A DNA stretch of 64,000 nucleotides from Incurvaria masculella (GCA_946894095.1 OX335643.1:6807036-6871035); one strand, 5' to 3'. Positions 43,111-55,014 are shown, counted from the stretch's first letter. Program-made: numbers and translations. Notes: a model not told the origin generated them from the letters alone.

Positions 43111-43454
43111 CCACACTACAATCCTAGAATGTGATTGACACACAATGATAGGAACCAATCTGCAATATTCTAATTAAAAAGTCTGCATATAATATATTGA
43201 GAAATCCATGTTTACGACAATGGTATGAAGGTTTTGTAAAGCATTAATTAACCCTGATTTATGAATATACTGTGAATAGTAATGGATAAAAAGACGAAGA
43301 AATAATCTTCATACTCCGCGATTGAGATGGTATAGACATGTTGATGTAATTAGTGACGATAGAATAACAAAATGAGCCATAGTCAGAGTGTGGTGCTTAG
43401 TAAAAGTCAGATACGTAGCACACGCGCTGGTACGATGTTGCTATGTCGATAGGA

Positions 43455-43733
43455 ACCGGCCAAGTGCGAGTCGGACTCGCACACGAACGGTTCCGTACCA
43501 TCAACACAACCACGTTTTTGGTATGCCCCTCCCCCCCCCCCTTTAATTTTTATGATTTTTAGATTTTACCTGTTTCTTTGTTGTTATAGCTGCAAAATAA
43601 ATACACATCTGTGTACATTTCAGCTGCCTACCTATTACGGTTCATGAGATACGGCCCTGTGACAGCCAGACGGACGGATGGACAGCGGAGGCTTAGTAAT
43701 AGGGTTCCGTTTTCACCCTTTGGCTACGGCTGC
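43455..43733 (-). repeat. GTTCCGTACC repeat, minus copy
   Basis: Both ends recognisable, with a C10-type run at 43530-43540. Confidence 0.85.
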
Positions 43734-43744
43734 CTCTGTCTCCA

Positions 43745-43990
43745 ATTTTCTGAAACGACCAACCTAAATTAAACGTGCATGCCACATGAAAACATAATCG
43801 CGCACGTATTGGAAGCGTTAGTGGGTGGGAACAGACGTGGACCTTGAAGGTGAAGCCTCCATGGGCGAACGCATTTTGGAGCACATTCCGGCGCGGCGTT
43901 GATGGTTGAACTGTGTGGCACACGGCTGGCTTCCCATACGACAGTTACATACATGACATTAATTTTTCCATTTTTGATCTGGACGTGTAT
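43745..43990. repeat. Dispersed repeat of unknown type, copy 3
   Basis: cgtgcatgccacatg, gggcgaacgcattttggag, ggcgcggcgttgatgg; ends at the 47-bp-arm hairpin. Confidence 0.45.
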
Positions 43991-44100
43991 TCTTGGCATT
44001 CAGTCATTGCGGATTCAGTAGAGTTAACAGAAGAAGAATTTACTTTGACATTACTGTTAACTCTACTGAATCCGCAATGACTGAATGCCAAAAATACACG
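43984..44100. repeat. Near-perfect hairpin, 47-bp arms
   Basis: The arms 43984-44030 and 44054-44100 are reverse complements with a single mismatch; the loop is 23 bases. The arms read cgtgtattcttggcattcag and so on to gttaacag. Confidence 0.95.
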
Positions 44101-44109
44101 CCCTGAGGA

Positions 44110-45026
44110 CGATTACGTTTTTAGGTTAGTTGACGTCTAGCTAGTTGACGTTTTTGACTAACTCCGCTTGAGCCCTTAGATGAAAAAGAAACTTGGGCCA
44201 TCTTGAAGCAATGACGCCTTTTACTTGGCATAGTTTTTCAGCGGCTACCCTAATTTTTAACCGACTTAAAAAGAAAACGAGGAGGTTCGCAATTCGTCGG
44301 AATCTTTTTTTTTTCTCTCTTTTTTGGCTTAAAATTTCAACTTAGTTACATTAGGCATTGTGCCGAGAGCATAAAAAATATTCTTGCTTCCATAAAATGG
44401 AAATTCTTGCTTATCGTGTGTCGATTATTAATGTTTTTTTAGTGACCAAGAGAAAAATATTGCCAATAATATTTTTAAAGATTTGGAGAATTGGAGAAGG
44501 AATGATTGAAAATAAGCGAATCAAGCTAAGGCCCTGCTCGGTGACACCGTCCGGTAATTTTCGTGACTACAAGAAATAACGCATCGCCTGACCGATGGTG
44601 TGCCATCAATACACCTCCAGCTTCGATTCAAAAGTCAAGGTCAGCCGAGATGACACGGACACGGAATGAATATGTAATGCGCCCCACCTCAAAACGACGG
44701 CAATCAGACAATACAAGAGAACACGCACAAGCCAGCAGCCTGTCGACTAGTAAGGCAGCTGACCTAGCGCCATTTAGCATACAACCATAATATTACATCC
44801 AACGCATGCTACAAACTAGATTAACTACCAAGGAGCTGCATAATGCTGTCCCTCCGTCCCCTTTCTACGACCGTTTTACCTATACCAACCTAATCCAAGC
44901 CTCGAAAAATTGATATTTATTGAATCTATCTGGCTTCCAACAAGCGAGCATTCCTTCAATGCTCGCTGTTTCAAACTCAAACAACTTAATGCAACTCATA
45001 GAACTCACACATACTTATTCTAGCAT
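44110..45026. other. No recognised gene
   Basis: Frames of about 73-75 codons at 44358-44790 resemble nothing known. Confidence 0.4.
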
Positions 45027-45165
45027 TTTTAACCGACTTCAAAAAAGGAGGTTCTTAATTCGTCTATATGTTTTTTTTTTTTGCTTTTTTTATGTTTGTT
45101 ATCTCAGTACTTTCGCCTGGGTGTACCGATTTTGATGATTACTTACATTCTTTTTTTACACCATG
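45027..45165 (-). repeat. CCGACTTCAAA repeat, 3' fragment
   Basis: From ttttaaccgacttcaaaaaag through ccgattttgatgatt; a shorter fragment is at 44257-44310. Confidence 0.75.
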
Positions 45166-45677
45166 TTTTTGAGGGAAGAACTCGGCAGGGAGTCGATTTC
45201 CTAGTTTACCGACCCCATAGATAAAAGAGTTAAGAAGAGTATAGGTCGCTTTTTATTTTGGGAACTATAACAGTGAATAGGTTAATTCCCTGCCTGTTAC
45301 GCATTGAGCGATAGTAGAAAAGGGTCGGAGGGATGGCGTTGTGCAGCTCCGAAGATAGTTCTCCGAACATAAAATGTCTCAGTGGAACTCTACGTGGTAT
45401 AGACGATAGAATACAGGAAGATACCCTTTATCCCTTCGGAGTTGGATGGGGGTTAATTATCTTGGGGTAAATTAGGTTTTGAGTAAAAAATTAAGAAGTT
45501 TGACGAGTACCCTGTTGTCTATATCCATATATACAATCTTAACTAGTTATAATACATAAAACATTTTGTGGCGAAAATTAAACTCAAAAACTGAAAAGTG
45601 GGGTGAAAGTTGACATCGGTCCGTAACGACATTGACCCGAGCGGAGCCGGATACCTCAGCTAGTTATATATATTGCA

Positions 45678-45884
45678 ATGTCAAGCTTCACAATGAAGTC
45701 GTCAGGCGAGAATATGCTAGAAATTACAATCGCGTCATCAGACCGTGACACGGATGGGTTCGTCGCGAATCCGCCTCGTATCTCGAAAGGGTCGCGTATA
45801 CACGAGCGCGTATTACTGCGCTCAAGTATCTATGACTTACTGAAGGCGATAGTCAGAGCGATTGTGATCTACTTTCGCGACTGA
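45678..45884 (+). CDS. Small open reading frame, unknown
   Basis: A 68-codon frame from ATG (MSSFTMKSSGENML) to TGA after IVIYFRD. It has mixed GC third positions and no match to the repeat families of the window. It is preceded by tatatata about 10 bases before the ATG, too close for a TATA box. The upstream 45628-45660 resembles the start of a dispersed repeat seen again at 54355, so this may be part of an unrecognised element. There is no splice or poly(A) support. Confidence 0.2.
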   Translation: MSSFTMKSSGENMLEITIASSDRDTDGFVANPPRISKGSRIHERVLLRSSIYDLLKAIVRAIVIYFRD

Positions 45885-46204
45885 TTCAGAAATGGGCGAC
45901 ACCCAAAAACCAGGGGGTTGCCATGGCAAAATAATGTATTTCAATTTGTTTTTTATAACTGCTAACAACTCTACAATCGATACGATTATGTATCGTTTTT
46001 TTACATATATATATTCTCTGACATGGGTACTACATAATAGTATGAATTTGTTTATTAATTAACTTATATTTGATTTGATATTACCATGTATCAAAAATGA
46101 CGTTGGCTTTTTACAACTGAATAATTTAGATCATACGAGTAATTCCTATTAATTTAGAATACGATTTCATTATCGTCAAGAGTTCGCTCTTCACCAATAT
46201 ATGT

Positions 46205-46595
46205 TTTTTTTTTTTTTTTATGTGACTGGACATGGATGGCTAATACCACAAGTTCTGTCATGGTATTAGCCCAACACACCACATGGGAACTAGGTGCCAT
46301 GCCAGGACCTTCCTTATATTGCACGGCTACATTGAACTGGATGGAAAACACGGACAATTTTCATTGCCGCTTCGACCATCGTTCATCCAATGCGATGGTA
46401 CCAACCCGGGCGGGATAAACCCTACCACCTAGTAAGTAAGGAAGGGAACCTACAGCTTAACGTGGAATCCGAACCACGGCCAGCCTCTCTCAACGGTCGA
46501 ATGGTCACCCATCCAAGACCAGACCGGACCCAGCGTTGCTTAACTTCGGAGAGCGATCGCCGAAGTGTCGCGCCACTGGGCCACCGAGGCTGACA
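46205..46595 (-). repeat. SINE, full-length minus, second head type
   Basis: A T tract, catggatggctaatacca, complete body and a head ending gtgtcgcgccactgggccac. It yields overlapping spurious frames on both strands. Confidence 0.9.
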
Positions 46596-47177
46596 TATGT
46601 AATGTTCTTATTATAATGTTCTTTGTGAGCAGTAGTAATCAATGAAAACATAAACTAGTTTGTAAGATTCAATGGAAAAAAATGACACAATGACCAACCT
46701 GACGGAGTTTCTTGTCGGCTCTTCTTCGCCAGAAGTAATCGAACCGACAGGAAAAAAAAAGGAAAAAAAATACGAATCCGAGTGTGTAATTGAGAAAATA
46801 AAGAGAGTGATTAAAACTGACGTTTCATTGCATTTCGCATCAAGACGTCACAAGACGTTTTATTCGGCCAAGTGAACTAAAATTTACCAGATGGCATGGA
46901 AGGAAATGCAACCAAACGTCAGATTGAATCACTCTTCTACCTGTTCACTTATTCACCTGGCGCTCTAATTACCATGGTAACGCCTGAGATAATAACGCAA
47001 ATGTGCTCTCGAAATGTTTTCGCCAAGTCAGTTCCCATCCACACAAATGCTCGAAAACGTCAGCGACTATGTTTGTGAGTATGCACGTTAAAGTTGGGTT
47101 GGTAGTTTTATAAAATTCAGACAGAGCAGACAGACAGCGGGCCGCATAGGAGCGCCCTTGGTGGCACATTTTCTTCC

Positions 47178-47497
47178 TTTTTTAGGGTTCCGTACCCAAA
47201 GGGTATCAACGGAACCCTATTAATAAGCCTCCGCTGTCCGTCCGTCCGTCCGTCCGTCCGTCCGTCCGTCCGTCTGTCTGTCTGTCACAGGGCTGTATCT
47301 CAGTAACCGTAATAGATAGACAGCTGAAATTTTCACAGAGTGTGTATTAATTTCTATAACAACAAATGGGTAATATTAAAAAATAATAATAATTAAAGGG
47401 GGCCCCCATACAAAAAACGTGATTTTTTTGTATTAAATCTTTTACGATGGTACGGAACTCTTCGTGTGCGAGTCCGACTTGCACTTGGCCGGCTTTT
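47178..47497 (+). repeat. GTTCCGTACC repeat, full-length plus copy
   Basis: Both ends present, with about nine GTCC units followed by TCTG units. Confidence 0.9.
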
Positions 47498-47825
47498 TAC
47501 CCGACTACGGCGAAGCCAAAGTGGAATTTGACCTAAATGTATGTATGTATGTTATGGCCACTCTGGCGCCTAAACGACAAGTTGAATCTCCATGAAGTTA
47601 ATACAAAAACGTTCGACTATAGGTAATTTATTTTTACGTTAGTAGTAATTTGATCTGAGGATTTTCCATTTCCTGCGAATCAAAACTTGAGTAGACCGGA
47701 ATTTTGAATTGAGTCAGGTGCTTTGTTTGTCATTGTAGATGGTTACGTTCGTTCGACACTATTTGTGCTATACCTATAACTCCTGAAAAATAGGAACTTA
47801 CGAACTACTCGTATAACTGTAATGA

Positions 47826-48115
47826 CGAGCACTGCGGCTCGTAAGTCAGGGGCAGATGGCCCTCCATGTCAGAGGTCATGGGTTCAAATGCCCGCCCCGT
47901 TGAGGCACCACTTTCCTTTCCTTAGAGTAGGATAAGTGCATTTCGCTACGAATGCGAGCTGTTGCATAGTTCGTAATCCATGTGAAACTGTAGTTTCTCC
48001 TACTAGGACCCATAGAGCAGAACGAGAAATAAAGTGGTGCATGAACGGGGCGGGAATCGAACCCATGGCCTCCAGCATGCAAAATAAGTCCGCCCGCCCC
48101 TGAGCAACGATGGAA
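47826..48115. repeat. Two SINE heads in inverted (back-to-back) arrangement
   Basis: Plus-strand tRNA-like head from 47826 (B box gggttcaaatgcccgcc at 47880) runs to about 48000. A minus-strand head then follows to 48115 (cggggcgggaatcgaaccc). Both lack the SINE body. Confidence 0.8.
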
Positions 48116-48290
48116 TCATGATCGGGGAATATTATGACACGACATTTAACGTCACAAAAGTTTATACACATTCATAGAATTCTAGCAACTCAAGCTAAAG
48201 GATGTGCTTCTTGACAAATAGCTTTGTTTGTATCCGCAATGTTTGATTTTCCTGCACAGCCATATCCGCATTCTAATTGTTCGATTGCAG

Positions 48291-48414
48291 GTACGGTCGC
48301 GCTGCGCCATTTTCACAACCGCCCGTTCCATTGCATTCGTACAGTGCAAATGTGCCCCAAGAGGAGCTATGTATTATGTGCAAGAATGTTGTAGTGATAC
48401 CCATATATTATTAA
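48291..48414 (+). CDS. Candidate terminal exon of an unknown gene
   Basis: Preceded by a good acceptor (ttcgattgcag). After one base it reads 40 codons (YGRAAPFSQPPVPLHSY, then NVPQEELCIMCKN, ending in IPIYY) to a TAA at 48412-48414. The composition (Pro-rich, then an acidic stretch and C-x2-C) looks like real protein, and the stretch is less AT-rich than its surroundings. It sits just 3' of an inverted pair of SINE heads. I do not recognise the family. The C-x2-C could be the start of a zinc-binding domain cut short, so this may be a truncated or decayed exon. Confidence 0.3.
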
Positions 48415-48604
48415 AAATTACCATTGACATTGTCAAATATGTAAATGTAAATATGTAACCTGGTTACTGTTGATATTCATTGCACATGTCAAAAGTGAAT
48501 TTGTAAAAATCTATATAAACATCATCACGTGTGCCATTTGTGCCTCCCGGTACAGGGTACTCAGAGGTTGACTATTGTCAACCTAGTTTAGACCAATTAC
48601 ATAT

Positions 48605-48922
48605 TTAGGCACACGTAATGGGTGCGTGAAAAGCGTGGTTAGCCCCGCTGGTCTCGTACAAGTCAATGTTTCTCTTAACGGATTTTATGATCTCCGCGAT
48701 GTACACACTAGGGAGTATTAAATTTTTTATGCTTGTGAATAATTCTCTGGCTGGAAAGTCCATAGGTACTCGGGCAAGTATTCTAATGGCACGCTTCTGC
48801 ATTCGGAATGCCCTGTCTCTTTCTGCAGCGTTACCCCATATCTCAATGCCGTATGGCAAGATGAAGTGAAAGTAGACAAAATATGCCATACGAACACCGT
48901 ACGTGATCACTGTCATCAACAA
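48605..48922 (-). pseudogene. CR1-group ORF2 C-terminal fragment
   Basis: Minus frame with YFHFILPYGIEIWGNAAERD and FRMQKRAIRIL, then LPSVYIAEI: the same region as 56040-56764 from another subfamily. Flanked at right by a minus-strand SINE head. Confidence 0.75.
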
Positions 48923-48932
48923 GGCAAAAGGT

Positions 48933-49030
48933 CACTCATCCAACTCAGAAAGAGAAACAAACCGGGTAGTGAACAGATCGGGGATTGAACTACGAACCTC
49001 TCGCATGACAAGCAGGGCCCTGCGCTCTCA
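48933..49030 (-). repeat. SINE tRNA-like head, minus
   Basis: cggggattgaactacgaac to ctctcagctac, with internal promoter words in minus orientation; no body. Confidence 0.7.
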
Positions 49031-49181
49031 GCTACAAGTCAACATTACTTAAAACCCACTTTACTTATTTTAATACTTAAAACGAATATTTGTAAAAGTT
49101 TCGTACTAGGCAGCCCTTACCTTACGACCCATCGAGCGGTCAGTTGCTGTTTCGTCAATACACCCTTGAACTTTGCGAGCT

Positions 49182-49900
49182 AGTCATGAAACATTATGTG
49201 TACGTGGATCCTATATCGCACTGCGGATCTATAAAGGTTACCTCGGTCCGAGAGAGGTTACAATTGACATTTTATGGTCGTAGATATTGTCGTAGATTCT
49301 ATTGACGAAATTCACAGCGGTGTGTACAGCCGACCGAAATTCAAAGACTATACTTCCGATTAGAAGTGAAAATTAAAAGAATACACTTTCAGTTAAAAGT
49401 TAAAATTAATGGTGTTAGAATACAACCTGATAGAGTCATGAAACATTATGTGTACGTGGATCCCAGATCACACTGCGGATCTATAAAGGTTATTTCTGTC
49501 CGAGAGAGGCTACAATTGACATTTTATGGTCGTAGATAATGTCGGAGGATTTGGTGTGAGCAGCCGAACGAAAGTGAAAATTCAAAGGATACTTTTCCAG
49601 TTATAGGTGAAAGTTAAAAGAATACACTTTAAGTTAGAAGTGAAAATTAATGGAACAACCGTTAATTTATGTGAGAACTCGGACTGACCACTCTGATCTC
49701 CAAAGTTAACCTCTGTCTGAGAGAGGTTAACATTTTAGATATTTTAGGGCCGTAGATAATGCGGTAGATTTTACTGACTAAATTCACAGCTGTGTACATC
49801 TGAGCAAAATTCAAATAATACATTTCCGGCTAGAACCGAAAATTCTTATTCAAATTCTTCTAATTAGAAGTTGAAATTATTGGTGTAATTTTTTTATATG
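49182..49900. repeat. Tandem repeat, three units of about 250 bp
   Basis: Units start at 49182 and 49434 (period 252) with a shorter third from about 49680. Each has ctgcggatctataaaggtta, tccgagagagg and two to three gaagtgaaaattaa sub-repeats. Non-coding. Confidence 0.85.
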
Positions 49901-50425
49901 CAACCTGACCACACAACTACCATTATAATATTTGCCCAATGGTTTGTTAGGTTTTTTTAAGCCCAATTTTCATAAGGTGTGATTGTGCACACAGCCAGAA
50001 ATGCAATATTATTTCTTAATGGTATCACTAAATTACACATGGCAATGGGGGTAGAAAGAAATTAATTCAAATTTATTTTATGCAATAGAAACATTCCAAT
50101 ACCTACTCCCAAAATGTTACTTTTTGAACCAACCTCGGTGCAGCAACATCAAATTCAACATAAAAGTGGTTATTGTTGCAATCAAGAAGAATTGTACAAG
50201 AATTCGATGCAGTGCCATTCAGTGCTCAGTGCTCCAACATTCATGCAAGGGTCGACCCTGGACCTGTGCACAAGGTTTGTCAAGAAAAACCAACTTAAGA
50301 AGCCGACAGAAGAACCAGCACCTGGATTATTTGGAGGTAACGATTAAAAGAAAATGTATACAGTCCTCTCCCTATTCTAAACCTCCAAACGAAACACCCA
50401 ATACACCACATTCCAGAAGAAATTA

Positions 50426-50722
50426 AGTGCCATGCCAGGACCTTCCCTTTATAAGCGTGGCTGCATTGAACTGAACACGGACAATTTTTCATTGCCGCTT
50501 CGACCATCTTTTCATGCAATGCGATGGTACCATCCCGGGCGGGCTTAAACCCTACAGTTTTACATGGATTCCGAACTATGTAGCAACTCGCATTCGTGAC
50601 GAAATGCACTTATCCAACTCAGAAAGAGAAAGAAAGTGGTACATGAACGGGGCGAGGATTTGAACCCAGACCTCAGTATTCAAGACGAGTCCCCGCGCCA
50701 CTAGGCTACGAGCCGCTCAAAT
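50426..50722 (-). repeat. SINE, nearly full-length minus, tRNA head
   Basis: Body from gccatgccaggaccttccc, head with gatttgaacccagacctc and cgcgccactaggctacgag. Right after it (50723-50765) is a plus-oriented tail fragment. Confidence 0.9.
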
Positions 50723-50933
50723 AGGGAAGGTCATGGCACCCGGATGACCTATGATGGGCTAATATCGTGACAATAAATGTAATTTTATAGCATTGCTCAA
50801 GCATGACAGATGACATAAAGAAACAATTCTGATTACGCCAAGATATGCAAATGAACCACCCAAGAACGCAATGTGTGGAACGGATGCATTTGCATGGACA
50901 CACACACATAGAGACATACACATTCAATCGTCA

Positions 50934-51288
50934 ACGTCGGTAGCCCAGTGGCTGGACGCCTTGCGATTCGATAAGCTGGGTGAAGCACCGCGATTGGGTT
51001 TTGAATGTGTGACCATTTTCGATCCTTGAGGCTGGCTGTGGTTCGGATTCCACCTAAAACTGTAGGTCTTAAAACTTACTAGTTGGTAGGGGGGTTGGTA
51101 CCATCGCATTGAATGTATGATGGTCGAAGCGGCAATACAAATCGTCCGTGTTTTCCATCCAGTTCAATGTAGCCGAGCAAAATAAGAAAAGTCCTGGCGT
51201 GGCACCCAGTTTCCATGTGGTATGTTAGGCTAATATCTTACAGTCAGTTTGGTATTAGCCATCCATGTCCAGGTACATCAAAAAACAC
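50934..51288 (+). repeat. SINE, full-length plus, second head type
   Basis: cggtagcccagtggctggac at the start, complete body, tail ccatgtccaggtacatc. Confidence 0.9.
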
Positions 51289-51525
51289 GGAGATCGGAGA
51301 TCGACGATCACCGTGTACAAATACAATAACATTCAAAGCTCTTTACACATAGGAGTTTCCAGAGAGCATCAATTAAAATATAAATAAAGTGATTCTTCAC
51401 AAGTTTACGAGCCGGAAGCAAAAGGATGTTTCCTGCGAAAACGGTCATAAATTGTAAATCTTACGGGCAGAGGAAAAAAACTTGACCTGCCGAAGGAGCC
51501 AGGGTTCCGTAGCTTCTATTCTACG

Positions 51526-51800
51526 AGTGGCTCGTGGCTCAGGGGCATGTGGACTTGCCTTGCATCCACACATTTCTTTCCGTTTCTGAGTTGGTTACTA
51601 ATGGGTGCTGTTCATGTAAAACTGTAGGTACCCTTTCCGTACTAGCCGGTAGGGTTAAGGCCGCCCGGGCTGGTACAATCGCATTGGATGATTTGAAATT
51701 GTCCGTGTTTTCCACCAAGTTCAATGTAGCCGTACTTATTGATGGAAGGTCCTGGGAGGTCACCCTTTGAGAATCATCAGGACCTGTTACATAAAAAAAT
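51526..51800 (+). repeat. SINE, plus, tRNA head with B box deleted
   Basis: The A-box word ctcgtggctcagggg is present, but the segment holding the B box is missing; the body is complete. Confidence 0.8.
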
Positions 51801-52077
51801 AGTTTAGTTTCAACACTGCGGAACCCTGCGAATGGCGTGCCATTAATTAGTCAGTGGCTGGTAATGAGAGATGCGAGTTTAATTGTTATTGTTTCATTAA
51901 TTGTTGTTCACTGGTTGGGTAATTCATTTGTTGGTAATAACCTCGCGTTTTACAGAGCAATCCGACATAATGATAAATAAACATAACATTGTTGTACGGT
52001 ATTTTTGCTTACACTTCTCTTGTATGATGTTGGTCATAGAATGTTTTTTTTTATCAAATACATTAACCCAGGGACGA

Positions 52078-52360
52078 GTACATCGAGGTGAAACATCTCT
52101 AGGCGCGGTTCTTCCGGATGGGTTACCTTTTTCTACCGTTGAAGTTGTTCCTGGTTCAGATTTCACGTAAAATCGTCGACGGTAGGGTCCCGCCCGAGTT
52201 GATACCATCACATTAAATGAAATGTAGTCGAAGGTGTCATGAAAAATGACCGTTTCACAGATTTTTCCACAAGCTGTGTTTTCTACGACCGCACGCAATG
52301 TCACTAACCTCACGATTGAAACCTGAGGCGTCGCGCCGCTGGTCTACCGCGGCTGACCAG
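52078..52360 (+). repeat. SINE-like decayed stretch
   Basis: Body words (gtagggtcccgcccgagttg, taccatcacattaaatga) are recognisable, the rest is diverged. Confidence 0.5.
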
Positions 52361-52489
52361 GGGGTTACCACGGTCAATAAGCTCGCCGGGTGAACGGACA
52401 AGTAAGTCCGACAGACAGACAAATATGGCGTTTGGTTGGATATCGTACAATGCTAACTATCAAACGTCGTGTTAATCGGCCATATCATA

Positions 52490-52602
52490 AAGGGAAGGTC
52501 CTGGCATGGCACCTAATTACTTCGGGAATGTGGTGTATCGGGCTAATATCATAACGGTAGTTGTGTGGTATTAGCTATCCATGTCAGGTCGGATAAAAAA
52601 AA
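52490..52602 (+). repeat. SINE 3' part
   Basis: ggtcctggcatggcacctaa through ctatccatgtcagg plus A tract; closest to 40422-40532. Confidence 0.85.
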
Positions 52603-52675
52603 GAACTGATATTTACCAGTTAGTACGGTACGAAATGAAACTAAACGTCAGATTTAATCACTCGCGTGCCTGTGA

Positions 52676-53025
52676 GCAATGGAGCGAGCCATGCTGGGAA
52701 TATCGCTACGGGATACGGTGTCTAACGAGGCAATCCGCCGACGTACCAGAGTAGTCGATATTGGACACCGGGTGGCTAAGCTCCAGTGGCAGTGGGCGCG
52801 TCACGTCAGCCAAAAAGACGACGACCGTTGGAGTAACCGTGTCCTACACTGGCGGCCGTGGACAGGAAAACGGAGTATGGGAAGACCACCCGCCAGGCGG
52901 GACGACGACATCAAGTGCGTCGGCGGAAAGCAGTGGTTCCGTACCGCTGCGGGCCGGGAGGACTGGAAGAAAATTGGAGAGGCTTATGTCCAGCAGAGGA
53001 CGCAAACAAGCTGACTGACATTGCC
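52676..53025 (+). pseudogene. RTE-type C-terminal fragment
   Basis: An unbroken 111-codon frame (ERAMLGISLRD ... GRPPARRDD ... GEAYVQQRT) representing only the last part of the RTE-type polyprotein; 5' truncated as usual for non-LTR elements. Confidence 0.85.
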
Positions 53026-53267
53026 TGAGATAATTTAACTCCATAGGTATATCAAGAAATCGAGTTGAGCAACAAAATTTAATATTATCCGCAGTATGAC
53101 GCTATCAAAACCATATCGAGAACACTATTATATGATGACCCACAATCAAGATTCGATTGTGTGAGGTTTAACCAAATCCGTTTAACCATTGAGAGACGCA
53201 TAAATCGTTTTCACACAGGAGGTTACTGTAGTAAATAACTCGCCGGGTGAACAGGACATTGAGTAAT

Positions 53268-53520
53268 TAATTCGGTGACCGTCTTCAACCGCTGAGGCTG
53301 GCCGTGGTTCGGATTCCACGTGAAACTGTAGGGTCTCCCTTCCTTACTTAGACGATAGTCGGGTTAATTCCGCCCGGGTTGGTACCAACGCATTGAATGA
53401 ACAATGGTCGAAGCGGCAATGAAAATTGTCCGTGATTTTTTCATCCGAGCAAGGTCCTGGCATGGAACCTAGTTCCCATTTGGTGTGTTAGTCTAAGATC
53501 ATGATGGTTTGGTATTTGAA
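53268..53520 (+). repeat. SINE body, plus
   Basis: ccgctgaggctggccgtgg to catgatggtttggtattt, with tail lost. Confidence 0.85.
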
Positions 53521-53765
53521 TGGTCCAGTATTGATTTTGTATTCTAATAAAAGATGCACAAGAATTTCAATCGTGATTATTACTACCGGTTTTCGTCCAT
53601 AGGGAAACCTGTGCTGAAAAAACTGAAAACTAAATTTCAAAGAGGTGCACCGAGAACAGATGTTGAAGAAGACACAGTCAGTGTGTTTTGAACTTCACAC
53701 GAAACTCAGAACGCAGCCAATCCACTAGCAAGTGTTGCCATGGACGCTGAGAACTCGGCGAGTAG

Positions 53766-53955
53766 TCAGTAACGTGCCTACGTCCGTCGCGACAGGCACG
53801 TTCTCCTGAAGATGTAGACCATGTGAGGCTCCGAAACGTCGAGCAGCACGTCCTGCTGGCCTATTCCTGAAATTCCGTAATCAGCAATGAATCCTGAGTC
53901 TCGAAAACCGCTTTTATAGCGGTTTTCAAGGCGATCTACTTGACGAAAAGCTTCC
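53766..53955 (+). mobile_element. Penelope-type terminal fragment with hammerhead-like motifs
   Basis: Contains a hairpin CGTGCCT...AGGCACG (53773-53800), the hammerhead core words CTGAAGA (53806-53812) and GAAAC (53833-53837), then ACCGCTTTTATAGCGGTTTT, another short hairpin. Hammerhead ribozymes are known in the terminal repeats of Penelope-like elements. A second, inverted copy of the latter half lies at 42850-42950 and lacks the core words. Stem II is weak here, so the ribozyme is probably decayed. Confidence 0.5.
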
Positions 53956-54339
53956 GGAGAATAGCATAGCATAGCGGACTATCACGGCCGTTCACGTACT
54001 TTTAACTCGTAGAATACGCAATCAAACAGCATATATGAAGGCACGTTTGCTGCGATCTCTGCCTACTCCACCGTGCAAACGGCGTTGTGTTGTGTATGTA
54101 CGTACAAGCAAGACAAGAATACCATATTGGTCACCGCGGTTATGTCATGCTTATTTTATTTAAATTTCAGTTAAAAAGGTAATTTTCAGATTAGCATACA
54201 TCCTTCGAGCCCACAATGAGGCTTACCTCATACGGCGAAGGATTAATTCGGATCAACACTTTGAACATCACGCCAGGGCCAAACGTTGCGAAATCGTGAC
54301 CTACAAAATTATGTGATCCACGAATATTCATTGGTCATA

Positions 54340-54545
54340 TTTATATAATACTATCTGAGGTACCCGGCTCCGCCCGAATCGATGTTATTAAGGTTCGATA
54401 TTTTATGTCTTCTTTCATGCCTTATTAGACCCTCGTGTCTTACTTTAAGTTCCAGGCTATCTCTATACCGAAAAAAAAGTTTCAGCGGTTTCGACGTGAA
54501 AACGAACAGACAGACAGAGTTACTTTCGCGTTTATAATACAATGT
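54340..54545 (-). repeat. Probable dispersed repeat (cccggctccgcccg type)
   Basis: ggtacccggctccgcccg at left and gacagacagagttactttcg near the right end. Both phrases are familiar from Lepidopteran repeats, and the start recurs at 45628-45660. Family not resolved. Confidence 0.4.
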
Positions 54546-55014
54546 ATGGATAAGGTGGGGTGAGCTCTTCGTTTCCACAGGTTTACACCATTGAATATAA
54601 TAATAGTTTTATTTAAGTTTTAATTTACATTGTTCTGTATTAATTAGTTATAAGCGTTGTTTTTCTTTGCTTACCCTAATTTGTAAAATTTCCCTATGAT
54701 AGGGTTGATTGTTAGAAATTGCCTTAGGCAATAAATCCGCCTTTGCTTTGTACTTTGTATGGATTGCAATAAAGAATATTATTATTATTATTATTAGACA
54801 TGTGAGTGATACACTAAATCGCCCGCCCATGGATTTTTACATTTGTGTAAAAATGCAAAATAATATAAATTTGTACGTATCCACAAAAATATAAGATCCC
54901 TTGGATGGGCGATTTTGTCTATGCCTCAAATGCGTGCTCAATTCGATGGTGTAAACCTGCGGAAACGAAAAGGTCAGTGACATTTCGATGAGTGAGTTGT
55001 AACTGGTAATAGAG

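Noticed and set aside
49182..49900. Retroviral LTR-like direct repeats
   Set aside because: Units are tandem without an intervening body, primer-binding site or polypurine tract.
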